From the NCBI GenBank assembly GCA_022571715.1, contig JACZXH010000007.1:1-62445 (forward strand): a stretch of DNA of 62,445 bases, in the 5' to 3' direction. The notes under the pieces were generated by a model. That model had not been told where the DNA came from and searched no databases. It saw only the letters and a list, made by a program, of their open reading frames with translations. Position numbers and translations under genes: made by a program. Source of the stretch: Bacteroidota bacterium (lineage in GTDB: Bacteria > Bacteroidota > Bacteroidia > Cytophagales > Cyclobacteriaceae). Shown one piece after another: positions 29,563 through 39,058 of this stretch. Every line of letters starts with the position of its first letter. The stretch's first letter is position 1.

Positions 29563-31296
29563 TCAATACAAATTTTTCATAGGAGACCAAAATACAGGGT
29601 CAGATAGCGTTTTTTGCTCCACGTTTGAATTACGATCTACATGATTAGTAGGATAAAAGAAAGAACGTGGAAATGGATCCGAGGATGTACCCGCGGCCGG
29701 TTCCAAAGCAGGTTGTAGGTTTGAAGGGAATCCGGTTCTTCTAACCATATTGTAAGCTTCCAGACCATTACCCCATGCAGCTATGTGAAATTCCTTGATC
29801 ACAACATCCAATCTTGCATTATCATCAGCTGCCGCATCGTACAACGCCAGGACTTCAGAAACATATAAGTCGATAGCATCATCATCCATCCCGAACAAAT
29901 CCTTAATCGTACCTGTACTACCATCTCGTAATACAACCGTAGCGCTCATCTTAGCTGAGACGAGGCTTTCAAAACTGAGTACTTTGTCCATAGATCCGCG
30001 GATACCATCTTCCAACATAGCCCTCGCATTACCACTAGCTCCCATCGAGAGTATTGCTTCTGCCCTCATGAAATCAACATAAAAAGATAACATGTAAGGC
30101 TCGATTCCTTCACCTAAGCCGCCTCTTGTTCCCGATTCTCTCGTATCGTCAAAGGTATCATCGTCAAAATCTCCTCCAAAGGGATACAGACCCCAGGAAG
30201 TACGAATCGGTCCATCCGGAGGAATACCTGATCCGTTCAGGTGATCTCTTCCTGAATATCCGTCAGTTACAACACAATAAGGCAGCCTGCCGTCAGGATC
30301 AACAACAGCCCAGTGACTCAGATTAGTACCTACGGATGCAGCAGGATCGTCTGTATAGTGACAAGAATAAGTGGTTAAATCCTGACCAAACGCATCAGAT
30401 ACCTTTCTATAGAAGTAATAACGTCTTCTTGGGTCAATGATTGTTACGCCTGAAGCATTGACCTTACCTTCCCTTAACGACCACATGAAATAATTAGACA
30501 AATAGTTGCCATCACCTGTTTCATAATGGTTGTTATAACGATAATGACGTGAATTCGGATTGCTTCGCTGACTTCCATAATTATATTGAAAATCGTCACT
30601 TGCACTCGAGATTATATTACCCCCGGAAACAAGCGAATTAAACGTACCGACATCACCCATATTTAATGCTGCTCGCAATTTAAGCGTATTAGCAGCCTTT
30701 ATCCATTTATCAGGGTCTCCGCCATAGAAGTTATCAAAAGCAGGGGCGCCGGCATTAGTACCTGTCAATTGTGCTATGGCATCATCTAACAGAGCGATAG
30801 CAGCGGCGTAGACATCCTGACCAGGATCAGATTTAGGACTAATAATATCCGTACCTTGTCCAGCTTCTGTATCTGGAACATTCCCGAAAAGATCCACTAA
30901 GATCATCATCGTATAAGCCTTCATGATTTTAGCAGATCCGTCATGAATATCAAATGGATTTTCCGCAGCCTCAGAGAGGTCATTTAATGCCTGAACATCC
31001 AAGAACAAATCATTATAAGCATTACCCCAAAGTGTGTTAAATGACGTCGGAGTAGTAAATGCAGTGTATGAAAAGCCGGCAGCATGATACATTCTGACAG
31101 CACGTCCAGGTATTCTTTCAGAGCTACTGAAAATTTGCTCTAACTCTATTTGAATGTTGTTATATAAGTCATTCAAACTAGCTTTTTCCGGGGTGATAGC
31201 ATTTGGGTTTGTCTGCAAATCCAAATCTAAATTATCACACGCATTTGTAACCCCCAGCAAAAAAGTAATGATTAATATTTTAGTTATAAATTTCAT
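29563..31296 (-). CDS. SusD/RagB family nutrient-binding outer-membrane lipoprotein
   Basis: Surface lid protein that works with the SusC channel. It has 577 residues and a signal peptide ending VTNAC (lipobox). The SusD N-terminal signature NLDLDLQTNPNAI is followed by TPR-like helices (AYTMMILVDLFGNVPDTEAG) and the C-terminal EFHIAAWGNGLEAYNMVRRTG typical of the SusD-like-2 type. It lies about 50 nt after the SusC gene. Substrate not readable. Confidence 0.93.
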   Translation of the reverse strand: MKFITKILIITFLLGVTNACDNLDLDLQTNPNAITPEKASLNDLYNNIQIELEQIFSSSERIPGRAVRMYHAAGFSYTAFTTPTSFNTLWGNAYNDLFLDVQALNDLSEAAENPFDIHDGSAKIMKAYTMMILVDLFGNVPDTEAGQGTDIISPKSDPGQDVYAAAIALLDDAIAQLTGTNAGAPAFDNFYGGDPDKWIKAANTLKLRAALNMGDVGTFNSLVSGGNIISSASDDFQYNYGSQRSNPNSRHYRYNNHYETGDGNYLSNYFMWSLREGKVNASGVTIIDPRRRYYFYRKVSDAFGQDLTTYSCHYTDDPAASVGTNLSHWAVVDPDGRLPYCVVTDGYSGRDHLNGSGIPPDGPIRTSWGLYPFGGDFDDDTFDDTRESGTRGGLGEGIEPYMLSFYVDFMRAEAILSMGASGNARAMLEDGIRGSMDKVLSFESLVSAKMSATVVLRDGSTGTIKDLFGMDDDAIDLYVSEVLALYDAAADDNARLDVVIKEFHIAAWGNGLEAYNMVRRTGFPSNLQPALEPAAGTSSDPFPRSFFYPTNHVDRNSNVEQKTLSDPVFWSPMKNLY

Positions 31297-31345
31297 AATC
31301 TTTTTATTAATTGATAAAACAATATCAAAATTTCAACCTCTTTGA

Positions 31346-34300
31346 TTAGAAGGTAAGCGCTAAGTTTATACCATATTTCTTTGCCGTAGGAGCGGTACGG
31401 AAGTCGAAACCAAGTCCGTTTCCTACCCCAAGACTCGAAATTTCCGGATCGAAATTTGTTCCGTCAGGAAAGTTTGGAGCACTGTACCAAAGGTTTTCTC
31501 CAGATATTGTTAAAGCTGCTGTACCGAAAGGAGTGTTTTCCAATATACTCTTTGGCAATACATAGCTCAACGATACTTGTCTCAAACGGACAACGGTAGC
31601 ATCAAAAACACCACCTTCATCCGCAAAGAAGTAAGCTCTAAAGAAGGTATCTCCCATGTAAGTTTGGATATCGTTGGGCACATAGATTGGAGTGCCATCT
31701 GATTCCACACCCGTTTGCTTAACCGAATTAGGCATGATTATAGGAACTCCACGATCCACATCAGTATCAATCGTGTTACCACGTGCAAGTATAGCCTGAA
31801 TAGTTGAAGATTGTATATCACCTCCTTGAATCCATTGAAAATGGAATCCAAATGAAACTCCTTTCCATGAAAAGTCGTTGATCCAGTTTGCCCGAAAATC
31901 AGGATTTGGGTCTCCAATTACACTAAGTTCACCCGAGCCTATATAGGCACCATCACTACCCACAACGAACTGTCCTTCGAATTGCCCTTCTTCGGCTCTT
32001 CTGAAAGCTTCTCCATAAAAAACATTAAAAGGTTCACCCGGTATAGCATAGTTACCCAAATTACTGAACCCAGCAACTTGTACTCGATCGATACCTTCGA
32101 ATATTTCCGTAACTTCACTTACATTCTTAGTATAATTCAAATTAATATCCCACCTGACTCCTCCAGGAAGCGGAGGTGATATATTCAATCCCAACTCAAT
32201 TCCCTTGTTATCAATGTTAGCGGCATTTACACCTGTAGATGTATAACCTGTTGACGGATCCAGAGGCAAGTTGATAATTAAGTCTTGCGACTCTTTTTGA
32301 TACACAGACAGATCTAATCCAATCCTGTTGTCCCAAAATTTTGCTTCAATACCAGCTTCAAATTCAACAAATAACTCATGTTTCAAATTTCGGTTACCCA
32401 AGAAATTTGATACGGAGTTGGTATTCAATATGGTTCCTCCACTGGAGACAAATTGGTTCGTCGCAGAATTCAAAACACTTCTTGTGCTGTACGGATCGGG
32501 ATAGCCGGCAGAAGTTCCATAACCAAATCTTACTTTAAGAAAGTTTAGGGCATTGCTGTTAAAGCCGGAAAAAGCATCCGTCGGTATAAATGATATACTG
32601 ACAGAAGGGTATAGCACTGAACGGTTCTCTTCTTCGAGTGTTGAAGTCCAGTCATTCCTTGCTTGTAAATTCAAGAACAAATAGTAATTGTAACTAAGTG
32701 TTGCAGTCCCAAACACACCTAACGTATTTTCCTCCCTGAGGTCCGAAAACGCAATATGCTCAATGAAATTTTGATGCACAAATAAATCATATACAAATTG
32801 TTCCGCACTTAATGTACCAGTTCGATTTCTTACAATCCTTCTCGTGTTAAAACCGACTACACCATTAAGTGTAAATACATCTGACAGTTCAAAGTTATAC
32901 ATCACATCGAATATTTGATCTATCGTATTACTTCGTATGTAGAGTTCCCCATACTCACCGTCCGGTATACGGGCACCACCTTTATTGATATGACGCGTGT
33001 TTACCTGATTGTATGTGTCCACACTCAAACGATAAAGCAACGTAAGATTATCAGTTATATCATAGGACAACTCCGTACTGGAAAAAAACCGTCGAATTTT
33101 TTCAGATTCTCCTGCATTGTTTAAGGTCCAACGCGGGTTCTGAATAGGAGATCCACGACGGTAATAAACATTAGAACCATCGATTGGTGACTGATAAGGA
33201 AGTCCCATCAAATCCATAGAACGCGGGGTGAACAGGATGGCTGCAAAAAGTCCATTACCATCGCCCCCAAATGCAGTTCCCGTAAGCGGTGTCAATCTGT
33301 CAGATTCCACAAAGTTGAAAGAAGTCTTTACATTAAGACCATTCTGTAACTTTCCTCTTACACCCAACCCAAAGTTATGCTTATCAAGAAAATTAGAACG
33401 TCCACCATCTCTTAGTTCATCTAATTTAGGTGTAAAACCATCTTCTGTCAGGTAACTATATGTTGCACTTAACGAAGAATTTTCACCTAATCTACTTTGT
33501 ATTGAAACCGATGTATTAGAAGTCAAACCCTTTTGAAAGAAATTTTCAACACTTTGATGTGGCTCGTATGGATATTCGGCACCAATGTATTCCGGAAAAT
33601 CATCACTATACTGCGTCTGATCATACGGATGCGTAATAAGCACTTGTCCGTTCTTTTCACCTTGATAATCAGAACCGTATGTTTCCGGATTTAAATCGTC
33701 GAAAGCAGCCCCCCAGTTTGAGAAGAACCAACCAAATCCACCACTAAATCCATTTCCAAAAGTGTTTTGGTAATCCGGCAAATTAGCCACTTCGGTAACA
33801 TAAACTCCTTGAGTGAAAGAAATTTCCATTTTCTTTGTTGCACCGGCGCCAGCTTCTCCATTTTTGGTAGTCACTAAAATCACTCCATTTCGACCAGCCT
33901 CACCGTACAACACCGTTGCAGAAAGACCTTTCAAAATACTAATAGACGCAATAGAGTTAGGGTCCAAATCCAGGAATCGAGAAGATGCTGTTGCGCTGCC
34001 AGTAGTGAAATTTTCATTGGTGTTGTTATCCGTGTTAAAAGGAATACCATCTACTACGAATAGGGGTTGGTTGCTACCTGTAATAGTAGAATAACCACGA
34101 ATGATAATATTCGTACCGGAACCGGCCAGACCAGAAGTTGAGTTGATAGCTACTCCAGTCGCTTTTCCCCTCAAAATACGCCCAATATCCGAACTTTGAC
34201 GATTGATTATTTGATCTCTATTAATCGTCTCAACGCCATAGCCCAGGGCTTTCTTCTCTTGCTTGACGCCAAATGCCGTAACCACAACTTCTGTCAACTG

Positions 34301-34597
34301 AGTAGATTCGGTAGCCAGCGAAATATCAAATACGCTCTGATTACCTACCTCCATCTCCACTGTTGCAAATCCAATGAATGAGAAAACAAGCACGGCACCT
34401 GTTTCCGGAACATCAAATTTAAAGTTACCTTCAACGTCGGTAACCGCACCTGAAGTAGTCCCCTTCAGGATCACATTTACACCGGGTAATGATGAACCAT
34501 CTTCGGCCGTCACTTTACCCGAAACAGTTTTCTCCTGAGCAAACACTACCGAAACGGCTAATGCAACGCTCAGAATAGTTAGTAAAAACTTTCTCAT
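31346..34597 (-). CDS. SusC/RagA family TonB-linked outer-membrane protein
   Basis: TonB-dependent channel of 1083 residues. The start at 34597 gives a clean signal peptide (MRKFLLTILSVALAVSVVFA); the open frame reaches 68 codons further but those residues look like untranslated leader. Then follow the CarboxypepD_reg-like domain (VSGKVTAEDGSSLPGVNVIL), the TonB-box region with the SusC signature LTEVVVTAFGVKQEKKALGY, the plug with GSGTNIIIRGYSTI, and the barrel. First gene of the three-gene uptake operon. Confidence 0.95.
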   Translation of the reverse strand: MRKFLLTILSVALAVSVVFAQEKTVSGKVTAEDGSSLPGVNVILKGTTSGAVTDVEGNFKFDVPETGAVLVFSFIGFATVEMEVGNQSVFDISLATESTQLTEVVVTAFGVKQEKKALGYGVETINRDQIINRQSSDIGRILRGKATGVAINSTSGLAGSGTNIIIRGYSTITGSNQPLFVVDGIPFNTDNNTNENFTTGSATASSRFLDLDPNSIASISILKGLSATVLYGEAGRNGVILVTTKNGEAGAGATKKMEISFTQGVYVTEVANLPDYQNTFGNGFSGGFGWFFSNWGAAFDDLNPETYGSDYQGEKNGQVLITHPYDQTQYSDDFPEYIGAEYPYEPHQSVENFFQKGLTSNTSVSIQSRLGENSSLSATYSYLTEDGFTPKLDELRDGGRSNFLDKHNFGLGVRGKLQNGLNVKTSFNFVESDRLTPLTGTAFGGDGNGLFAAILFTPRSMDLMGLPYQSPIDGSNVYYRRGSPIQNPRWTLNNAGESEKIRRFFSSTELSYDITDNLTLLYRLSVDTYNQVNTRHINKGGARIPDGEYGELYIRSNTIDQIFDVMYNFELSDVFTLNGVVGFNTRRIVRNRTGTLSAEQFVYDLFVHQNFIEHIAFSDLREENTLGVFGTATLSYNYYLFLNLQARNDWTSTLEEENRSVLYPSVSISFIPTDAFSGFNSNALNFLKVRFGYGTSAGYPDPYSTRSVLNSATNQFVSSGGTILNTNSVSNFLGNRNLKHELFVEFEAGIEAKFWDNRIGLDLSVYQKESQDLIINLPLDPSTGYTSTGVNAANIDNKGIELGLNISPPLPGGVRWDINLNYTKNVSEVTEIFEGIDRVQVAGFSNLGNYAIPGEPFNVFYGEAFRRAEEGQFEGQFVVGSDGAYIGSGELSVIGDPNPDFRANWINDFSWKGVSFGFHFQWIQGGDIQSSTIQAILARGNTIDTDVDRGVPIIMPNSVKQTGVESDGTPIYVPNDIQTYMGDTFFRAYFFADEGGVFDATVVRLRQVSLSYVLPKSILENTPFGTAALTISGENLWYSAPNFPDGTNFDPEISSLGVGNGLGFDFRTAPTAKKYGINLALTF

Positions 34598-35268
34598 ACT
34601 GTTAGGTTTAATTTTGGTTAAAAAAAATGATTTGTTACAAATAGCCATCTCGTAACAATACGCAACAAACCACGTTAACTTCAAGTTGCAATAAATAAAA
34701 TTGCTATTAAAAATAAAAATGTTTTCAATACAATAAGTCACCAGAATTAAAAAAAAAACAATTTTTATGAAATCGTTTTGATTTATCTTGCTATAATACA
34801 ATTAATTAGTATCATCTGGTTTGTTGAATACTTTTTGTATCCCTGTTTAAATCCGGTAATCATCCTATTTTTCCAGTAATCCCAAATTGATTTTCTGTAA
34901 AATTCTTCTTGTTCTTGTAGGTTCGATGTTAAAAAGTGTGTGAAATGAAATGTAGTCTACTTGCGATGAAATAAATCGTATTGATATAATCCTGATCCTT
35001 TTGCTATGGTCAGTTGTAAAATGGAGAGGTACAATACCCCTAAATATTTATAAAAAAAATTAATAGATGAATTAAGCACGACCATATTAGTCCACCTGTT
35101 CACATCATGCATTTAAAAGAAGCAAATAAATATTTTTCGTTAGGCCGCCCTGCATCATTTCCTGTACTTTGCTTGATTAACTCCGTATAAATTTTCTGAT
35201 TTGTAGTGCACAGATTTGTCATACACAGAATTGATGTCTGATGTCTAAAGTCTAAAATCTAATGGTTT
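34598..35268. other. Spacer between divergent SusC and lpxB genes
   Basis: About 670 AT-rich bases. The SusC side has an A/T-rich leader with a weak promoter-like pair (TTTG, 22 nt, TATTTG on the minus strand near 34630-34665) that does not meet the full consensus. Near lpxB lies a short degenerate tandem run (TGTCTGATGTCTAAAGTCTA, from about 35233). No gene is supported. Confidence 0.45.
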
Positions 35269-36380
35269 ATGAAATACTACCTCATTGCCGGGGAGCGCTC
35301 GGGTGACCTTCATGGATCAAACCTGATCAAAGCGCTTGCGCAGCATGATGGTTCTGCACAATTCAGGGTTTGGGGTGGAGATTATATGAAGGCTGCAGGA
35401 GCTGATCTGGTTATCCACTACAGGCATATTGCTTTTATGGGCTTGCTCGAAGTACTAAAAAACCTAAGGATACTAACTAAATACCTGAAGCAGTGCAAAT
35501 CCGATATTCTGAATTACGATCCCGACGTGGTTATTCTTATTGATTTTGCCGGTTTTAATCTTAAGATTGCTGCATTTGCAAAAAAAAAAACATCCGCGTG
35601 TTTTACTACATTTCACCTAAGGTATGGGCATGGAACACTTCAAGGGCATGGAAAATTAAAAAATATGTGGACAGGATGTTTGTGATACTGCCATTTGAAA
35701 AAGCATTTTACAAAAAATTTGACTGGGATGTGGATTACGTAGGTAATCCGGTTGCTGACGCAGTGGCTGGCTACCGGATTGACGAAAACTTTCGTAAACA
35801 GTACGAAAACTATGATTTACCACTTGTTGCTGTTTTACCAGGTAGCCGCATACAGGAAGTGGCCAAAATGCTGCCTGTGATGCTGGAGGTTATTGCACGG
35901 ATTCCGGAATATCAGTTCATGATTGCAGGGGTCAGTAGTCTGCCGGCCGAAGTTTATAAAAACATTTATCCTGACAACGTCAACTTACACATTGATAAAA
36001 CCTATGAAATCTTATCAGTTGCAAAAGCTGCCATCGTTACATCTGGTACTGCTACACTCGAAACGGCACTATGGAATGTGCCGCAGGTAGTTGGTTATAA
36101 AACCAGCCGGCTTACCTATGCCATTGGTTTACGTTTGGTGCGTATTACATATTTCAGCCTTGTAAATCTTATTGCCGATGAAAAGGTGGTAACCGAATTG
36201 CTTCAGGATGCATGCAATGTTGAAACATTGAGTCACGAAATCAGGCTTTTGACAGAAGATGAAGGCCGGAGAACCCGGGTTTTTGAAGGGTATCGAAAGG
36301 TGAAAAACATTCTTGGCAATGAAACTGCTTCGGATAAAACCGCACGGCTTATGATTGCTTACCTGAATAATAAAACCTGA
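35269..36380 (+). CDS. lpxB: Lipid-A-disaccharide synthase, frameshifted at a poly-A run
   Basis: Glycosyltransferase that joins UDP-diacylglucosamine and lipid X in lipid A synthesis at the inner membrane. The first part (35269-35592) contains IAGERSGDLHGSNL and DPDVVILIDFAGFNLKIA. The second part, in the -1 frame, continues with VFYYISPKVWAWN, LPFEKAFY, VGNPVADAV, LPGSRIQEVAKMLP and SGTATLETAL. The break falls exactly at 11 consecutive A (35580-35590). One more A, or a -1 slip on the A-AAA-AAA sequence, restores a normal protein of about 370 residues. Causes could be sequencing error, slippage expression, phase variation or recent inactivation. No residues are missing and codon use is even across both halves. 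Confidence 0.9.
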
Positions 36381-36421
36381 CAGGTTTTATTACATCATCC
36401 ATCATCAAACCTGACAGGTTT
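36372..36421. repeat. Pair of palindromes at the 3' end of lpxB
   Basis: AAAACCTG-A-CAGGTTTT (36372-36388) and AAACCTG-A-CAGGTTT (36407-36421) are perfect inverted repeats 20 bases apart. The first contains the lpxB stop codon and is followed by a short AT run, so it may act as a weak terminator between the convergent genes. The form suggests a dispersed palindromic repeat family. Confidence 0.6.
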
Positions 36422-36473
36422 CTGGGGTAGTAACGGACAGATTCTTCCCTTCGGTCAGAATGACGGTAAAACA

Positions 36474-38408
36474 CTACTCCACAATCCGGAACTCAATCCT
36501 CCGGTTCAGTGCCCTGTTTTCCTCCGTAGTATTTTCAGCCAGTGGTTTTAACAATCCGAAACCCTTGTAAGAAAGCCTTTCATTGTCAATTTCGTTGGCT
36601 AACAGATAGTCATAAACTGCTTTTGCCCGTTTCCCGGATAATTCCATGTTATAGGATGATGATCCTGTATTGTCCGTATGACCTTCAATGCGTATGCTGA
36701 TTTCCGGATTGCCATCAAGAAACTGGATTATTTCGCGAAGTTCGGTCCGCGACCTCGGATCCAGTTCAAACGCATCTACGGCAAAGAAAATATTATTTAA
36801 AATCGTTTTCGCGCCAGTAATTACCGGGTCGAGCCAGATATCAATGACAATGGGTTCTCCGGCTTCTTTCTTATCGTAATTAAACCGAAGACTTTTATAC
36901 AAATAACCTTGCCTGGTCACATAAAGACCATATTCCGCACCCTCGGTCAGTACCATCAGGTAATTTCCAGTGAGGGAGTCGGAACTTACAACCAATAACT
37001 TTTCATCATTCAACAGGTTAATGAGTTCCACTGTTGCTTCCATTGGACTTTTTGTGGCAGCATCATATACGATGCCTTTTACAAATGTACTTTTATAAAT
37101 AATCCGCAATGTTTCGGGGATATCAATTTCATAAATCAGGCTTCTTTTCTGATTATTATTATCTACCAGTTCCTTCGAATAATATCCCTTGCTTCCATCG
37201 GCAGTAATGAAAAGTGATACTTCATCCTTACCCGTATTTAACGGATATCCCATATTAACCGGAGTGCTCCACTGTGAGATCCGGTCCGAGAAATAAATAT
37301 CGAATCCTCCCATTCCGATATGTCCTTTCGAAGCAAAATACAGCCGCTGACCATTGGGGTGAATAAACGGGGATACTTCATCTTCGGGTGTATTTACTAC
37401 ATCCCCTGCATTTTCCGCCTTCGTCCAATTTCCATTTGCGCCTTTCCTGCTCACCCAGATATCTCTTTTGCCAAAACCGCCATCCCTGTCAGAAACAAAA
37501 TACAATGTGCGGCCATCGGCGCTCAGCGAAGGCTGTGATTCCCAGGCTCCGGTATTGATGCCCGGCCCCAGGTTTTCGGGTGGTGACCATTCACTTCCTG
37601 ATTTTATGCTTACAAACAGGTCGCAGCCTCCATACCCCTGCCTGCCATAGCATGAAGTAAATATGAGCATACGCCCGTCTGCGGAGATGCTGCATGTTCC
37701 TTCATTGAAAACGGTATTAATATGGTCTGATAAGGAAACAGGCACCTGCCAGTCTCCATCAGCGCTTTTGTGACTTACGTACAAATCCTCATCCTGTGAT
37801 GGATCAATACCCAGACGCCGGGTAAAAATCATACTTTGCTGATCTACAGGCATCACCGGAAAATACTGAAGCGCAAACCTATTTAATGCACCTCCTACAG
37901 GTCGGGGATTAAATTCAAGCGGAGCATCCATAGAGGAAATTGCAAATGCAGCACTTTTATATCTCATTTTTACATCCGTTTTCCTACGGCTGTTCGCTTT
38001 ATTCAACTCAAGATAGGTTGCAAATGCTTCTTTACTTTTCTGGTACTCACCAGTTTCAAAATATAACTCACCAATGTAATAATGAAGATAGGAATGCCCT
38101 GGGGACTCCCCTGCAATCGATATGGCTTTTTCCCAGTTACTGCGTGCCCGCAACGTGTCACCAAGCCTATAGTTGGAATTTCCAAGCCTGAAATATGCTT
38201 CGATAAATTCATTATCCTTTTTAATTGCTTTTTGCAGGTAACTCACGGCCGATCTGTAATCTTTCCGTAAATAATAAAAGTCAGCCTGTTCGTATAATTC
38301 TGCCGCCTTTTTTGATTTGGTTGAAAGATTGTTATACATCGTTCTCTGGCATGCACAGGTTAGTGCAGATAACAAGATAATGCTAAGCGAGCATGCTAAT
38401 CTGAGCAT
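36474..38408 (-). CDS. PorE-like TPR - PD40 propeller - CRD - OmpA lipoprotein
   Basis: Outer-membrane lipoprotein of 644 residues (lipobox near LTCAC). The order is: TPR repeats (about 35-150, AAELYEQADFYYLRKDYRSA); a PD40/WD40-like beta-propeller (about 180-430, LSADGRTLYFVSDRDGGFGK); a carboxypeptidase-regulatory-like domain (about 440-520, FVKGIVYDAATKSPMEATVE); and a C-terminal OmpA peptidoglycan-binding domain (IRIEGHTDNTGS). This is the layout of PorE, which anchors the type IX secretion complex to peptidoglycan, though related paralogues exist. It follows queE by 26 nt. No other T9SS gene lies nearby. Confidence 0.85.
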   Translation of the reverse strand: MLRLACSLSIILLSALTCACQRTMYNNLSTKSKKAAELYEQADFYYLRKDYRSAVSYLQKAIKKDNEFIEAYFRLGNSNYRLGDTLRARSNWEKAISIAGESPGHSYLHYYIGELYFETGEYQKSKEAFATYLELNKANSRRKTDVKMRYKSAAFAISSMDAPLEFNPRPVGGALNRFALQYFPVMPVDQQSMIFTRRLGIDPSQDEDLYVSHKSADGDWQVPVSLSDHINTVFNEGTCSISADGRMLIFTSCYGRQGYGGCDLFVSIKSGSEWSPPENLGPGINTGAWESQPSLSADGRTLYFVSDRDGGFGKRDIWVSRKGANGNWTKAENAGDVVNTPEDEVSPFIHPNGQRLYFASKGHIGMGGFDIYFSDRISQWSTPVNMGYPLNTGKDEVSLFITADGSKGYYSKELVDNNNQKRSLIYEIDIPETLRIIYKSTFVKGIVYDAATKSPMEATVELINLLNDEKLLVVSSDSLTGNYLMVLTEGAEYGLYVTRQGYLYKSLRFNYDKKEAGEPIVIDIWLDPVITGAKTILNNIFFAVDAFELDPRSRTELREIIQFLDGNPEISIRIEGHTDNTGSSSYNMELSGKRAKAVYDYLLANEIDNERLSYKGFGLLKPLAENTTEENRALNRRIEFRIVE

Positions 38409-38434
38409 TGGCTGGATTTGACTTTAAATAAATG

Positions 38435-39058
38435 TCATGGAATATCCATAAACTTATGGGTTTGTAAACTGATTTCCCAGGAGGGATGTGCTTTTATGTA
38501 TTTTACAATTTCGGGCATCATTATAGGCATTTTACCCCACTCAGGCTGCAAATACAACCTGCAATTTTTTCTTACCCGATGTACAAATGATGCGGCCCAC
38601 GCAAAATCATTTTTGTTGTAAATGATTACTTTAAGCTCATCAGCTTCTGGCATTAATTCATCGAGGGGGGCTTTGTTTTTTTTTGGTGAAAGGCAAACCC
38701 AGTCCCATGTTCCTGAAAACGGATAGGCCCCTGAGGTCTCCAGGTTAACAGCAAACCCGGCTTTCCTGAGCTGTTGTGTAAGCAACGAAAGATCATACAT
38801 CAGGGGTTCTCCACCGGTTATCACCACAAGCTTTGAGGCGTGGTTTAAAGCCATTTCAACCAATTGTTCGGATGTATAACGTGGATATCCTTCCGTATTC
38901 CAGGATGCTTTCACATCGCACCAGTGGCATCCCACATCACAACCCGCCAACCGGATGAAAAAGGCCGCCTTCCCCTGATGAAAGCCTTCGCCCTGAACGG
39001 AATAAAATGCTTCCATCACCGGAAGCGGTTCAGCATGTACAGACAATCCTTTAAACAT
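38435..39058 (-). CDS. queE: 7-carboxy-7-deazaguanine synthase
   Basis: Radical SAM enzyme that converts 6-carboxytetrahydropterin to 7-carboxy-7-deazaguanine in queuosine/preQ0 synthesis. The 207 residues include the Fe-S motif in AGCDVGCHWCDVKASW (C-x3-C-x2-C) and the SAM-binding GGEPLM. The substrate begins FYSVQGEGFHQGKAAFFIRL, the QueE N-terminal signature. Its start codon overlaps the folD stop by one base. Its substrate would come from the PTPS-family enzyme at 12.6 kb. Confidence 0.95.
   Translation of the reverse strand: MFKGLSVHAEPLPVMEAFYSVQGEGFHQGKAAFFIRLAGCDVGCHWCDVKASWNTEGYPRYTSEQLVEMALNHASKLVVITGGEPLMYDLSLLTQQLRKAGFAVNLETSGAYPFSGTWDWVCLSPKKNKAPLDELMPEADELKVIIYNKNDFAWAASFVHRVRKNCRLYLQPEWGKMPIMMPEIVKYIKAHPSWEISLQTHKFMDIP

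Noticed and set aside
34630-34665. Promoter-like TTTG-N22-TATTTG upstream of SusC
   Set aside because: The -7 part lacks two bases of TAnnTTTG and the spacing is off, so I do not list it as a promoter.
34598-34801. 68-codon N-terminal extension of the SusC protein
   Set aside because: The internal ATG at 34597 begins a clean signal peptide; the extension is AT-rich leader translated by chance.
35598-36380. Second half of lpxB as an independent gene starting at GTG 35598
   Set aside because: It begins inside a conserved LpxB motif and continues the first half in another frame; one broken gene is simpler.
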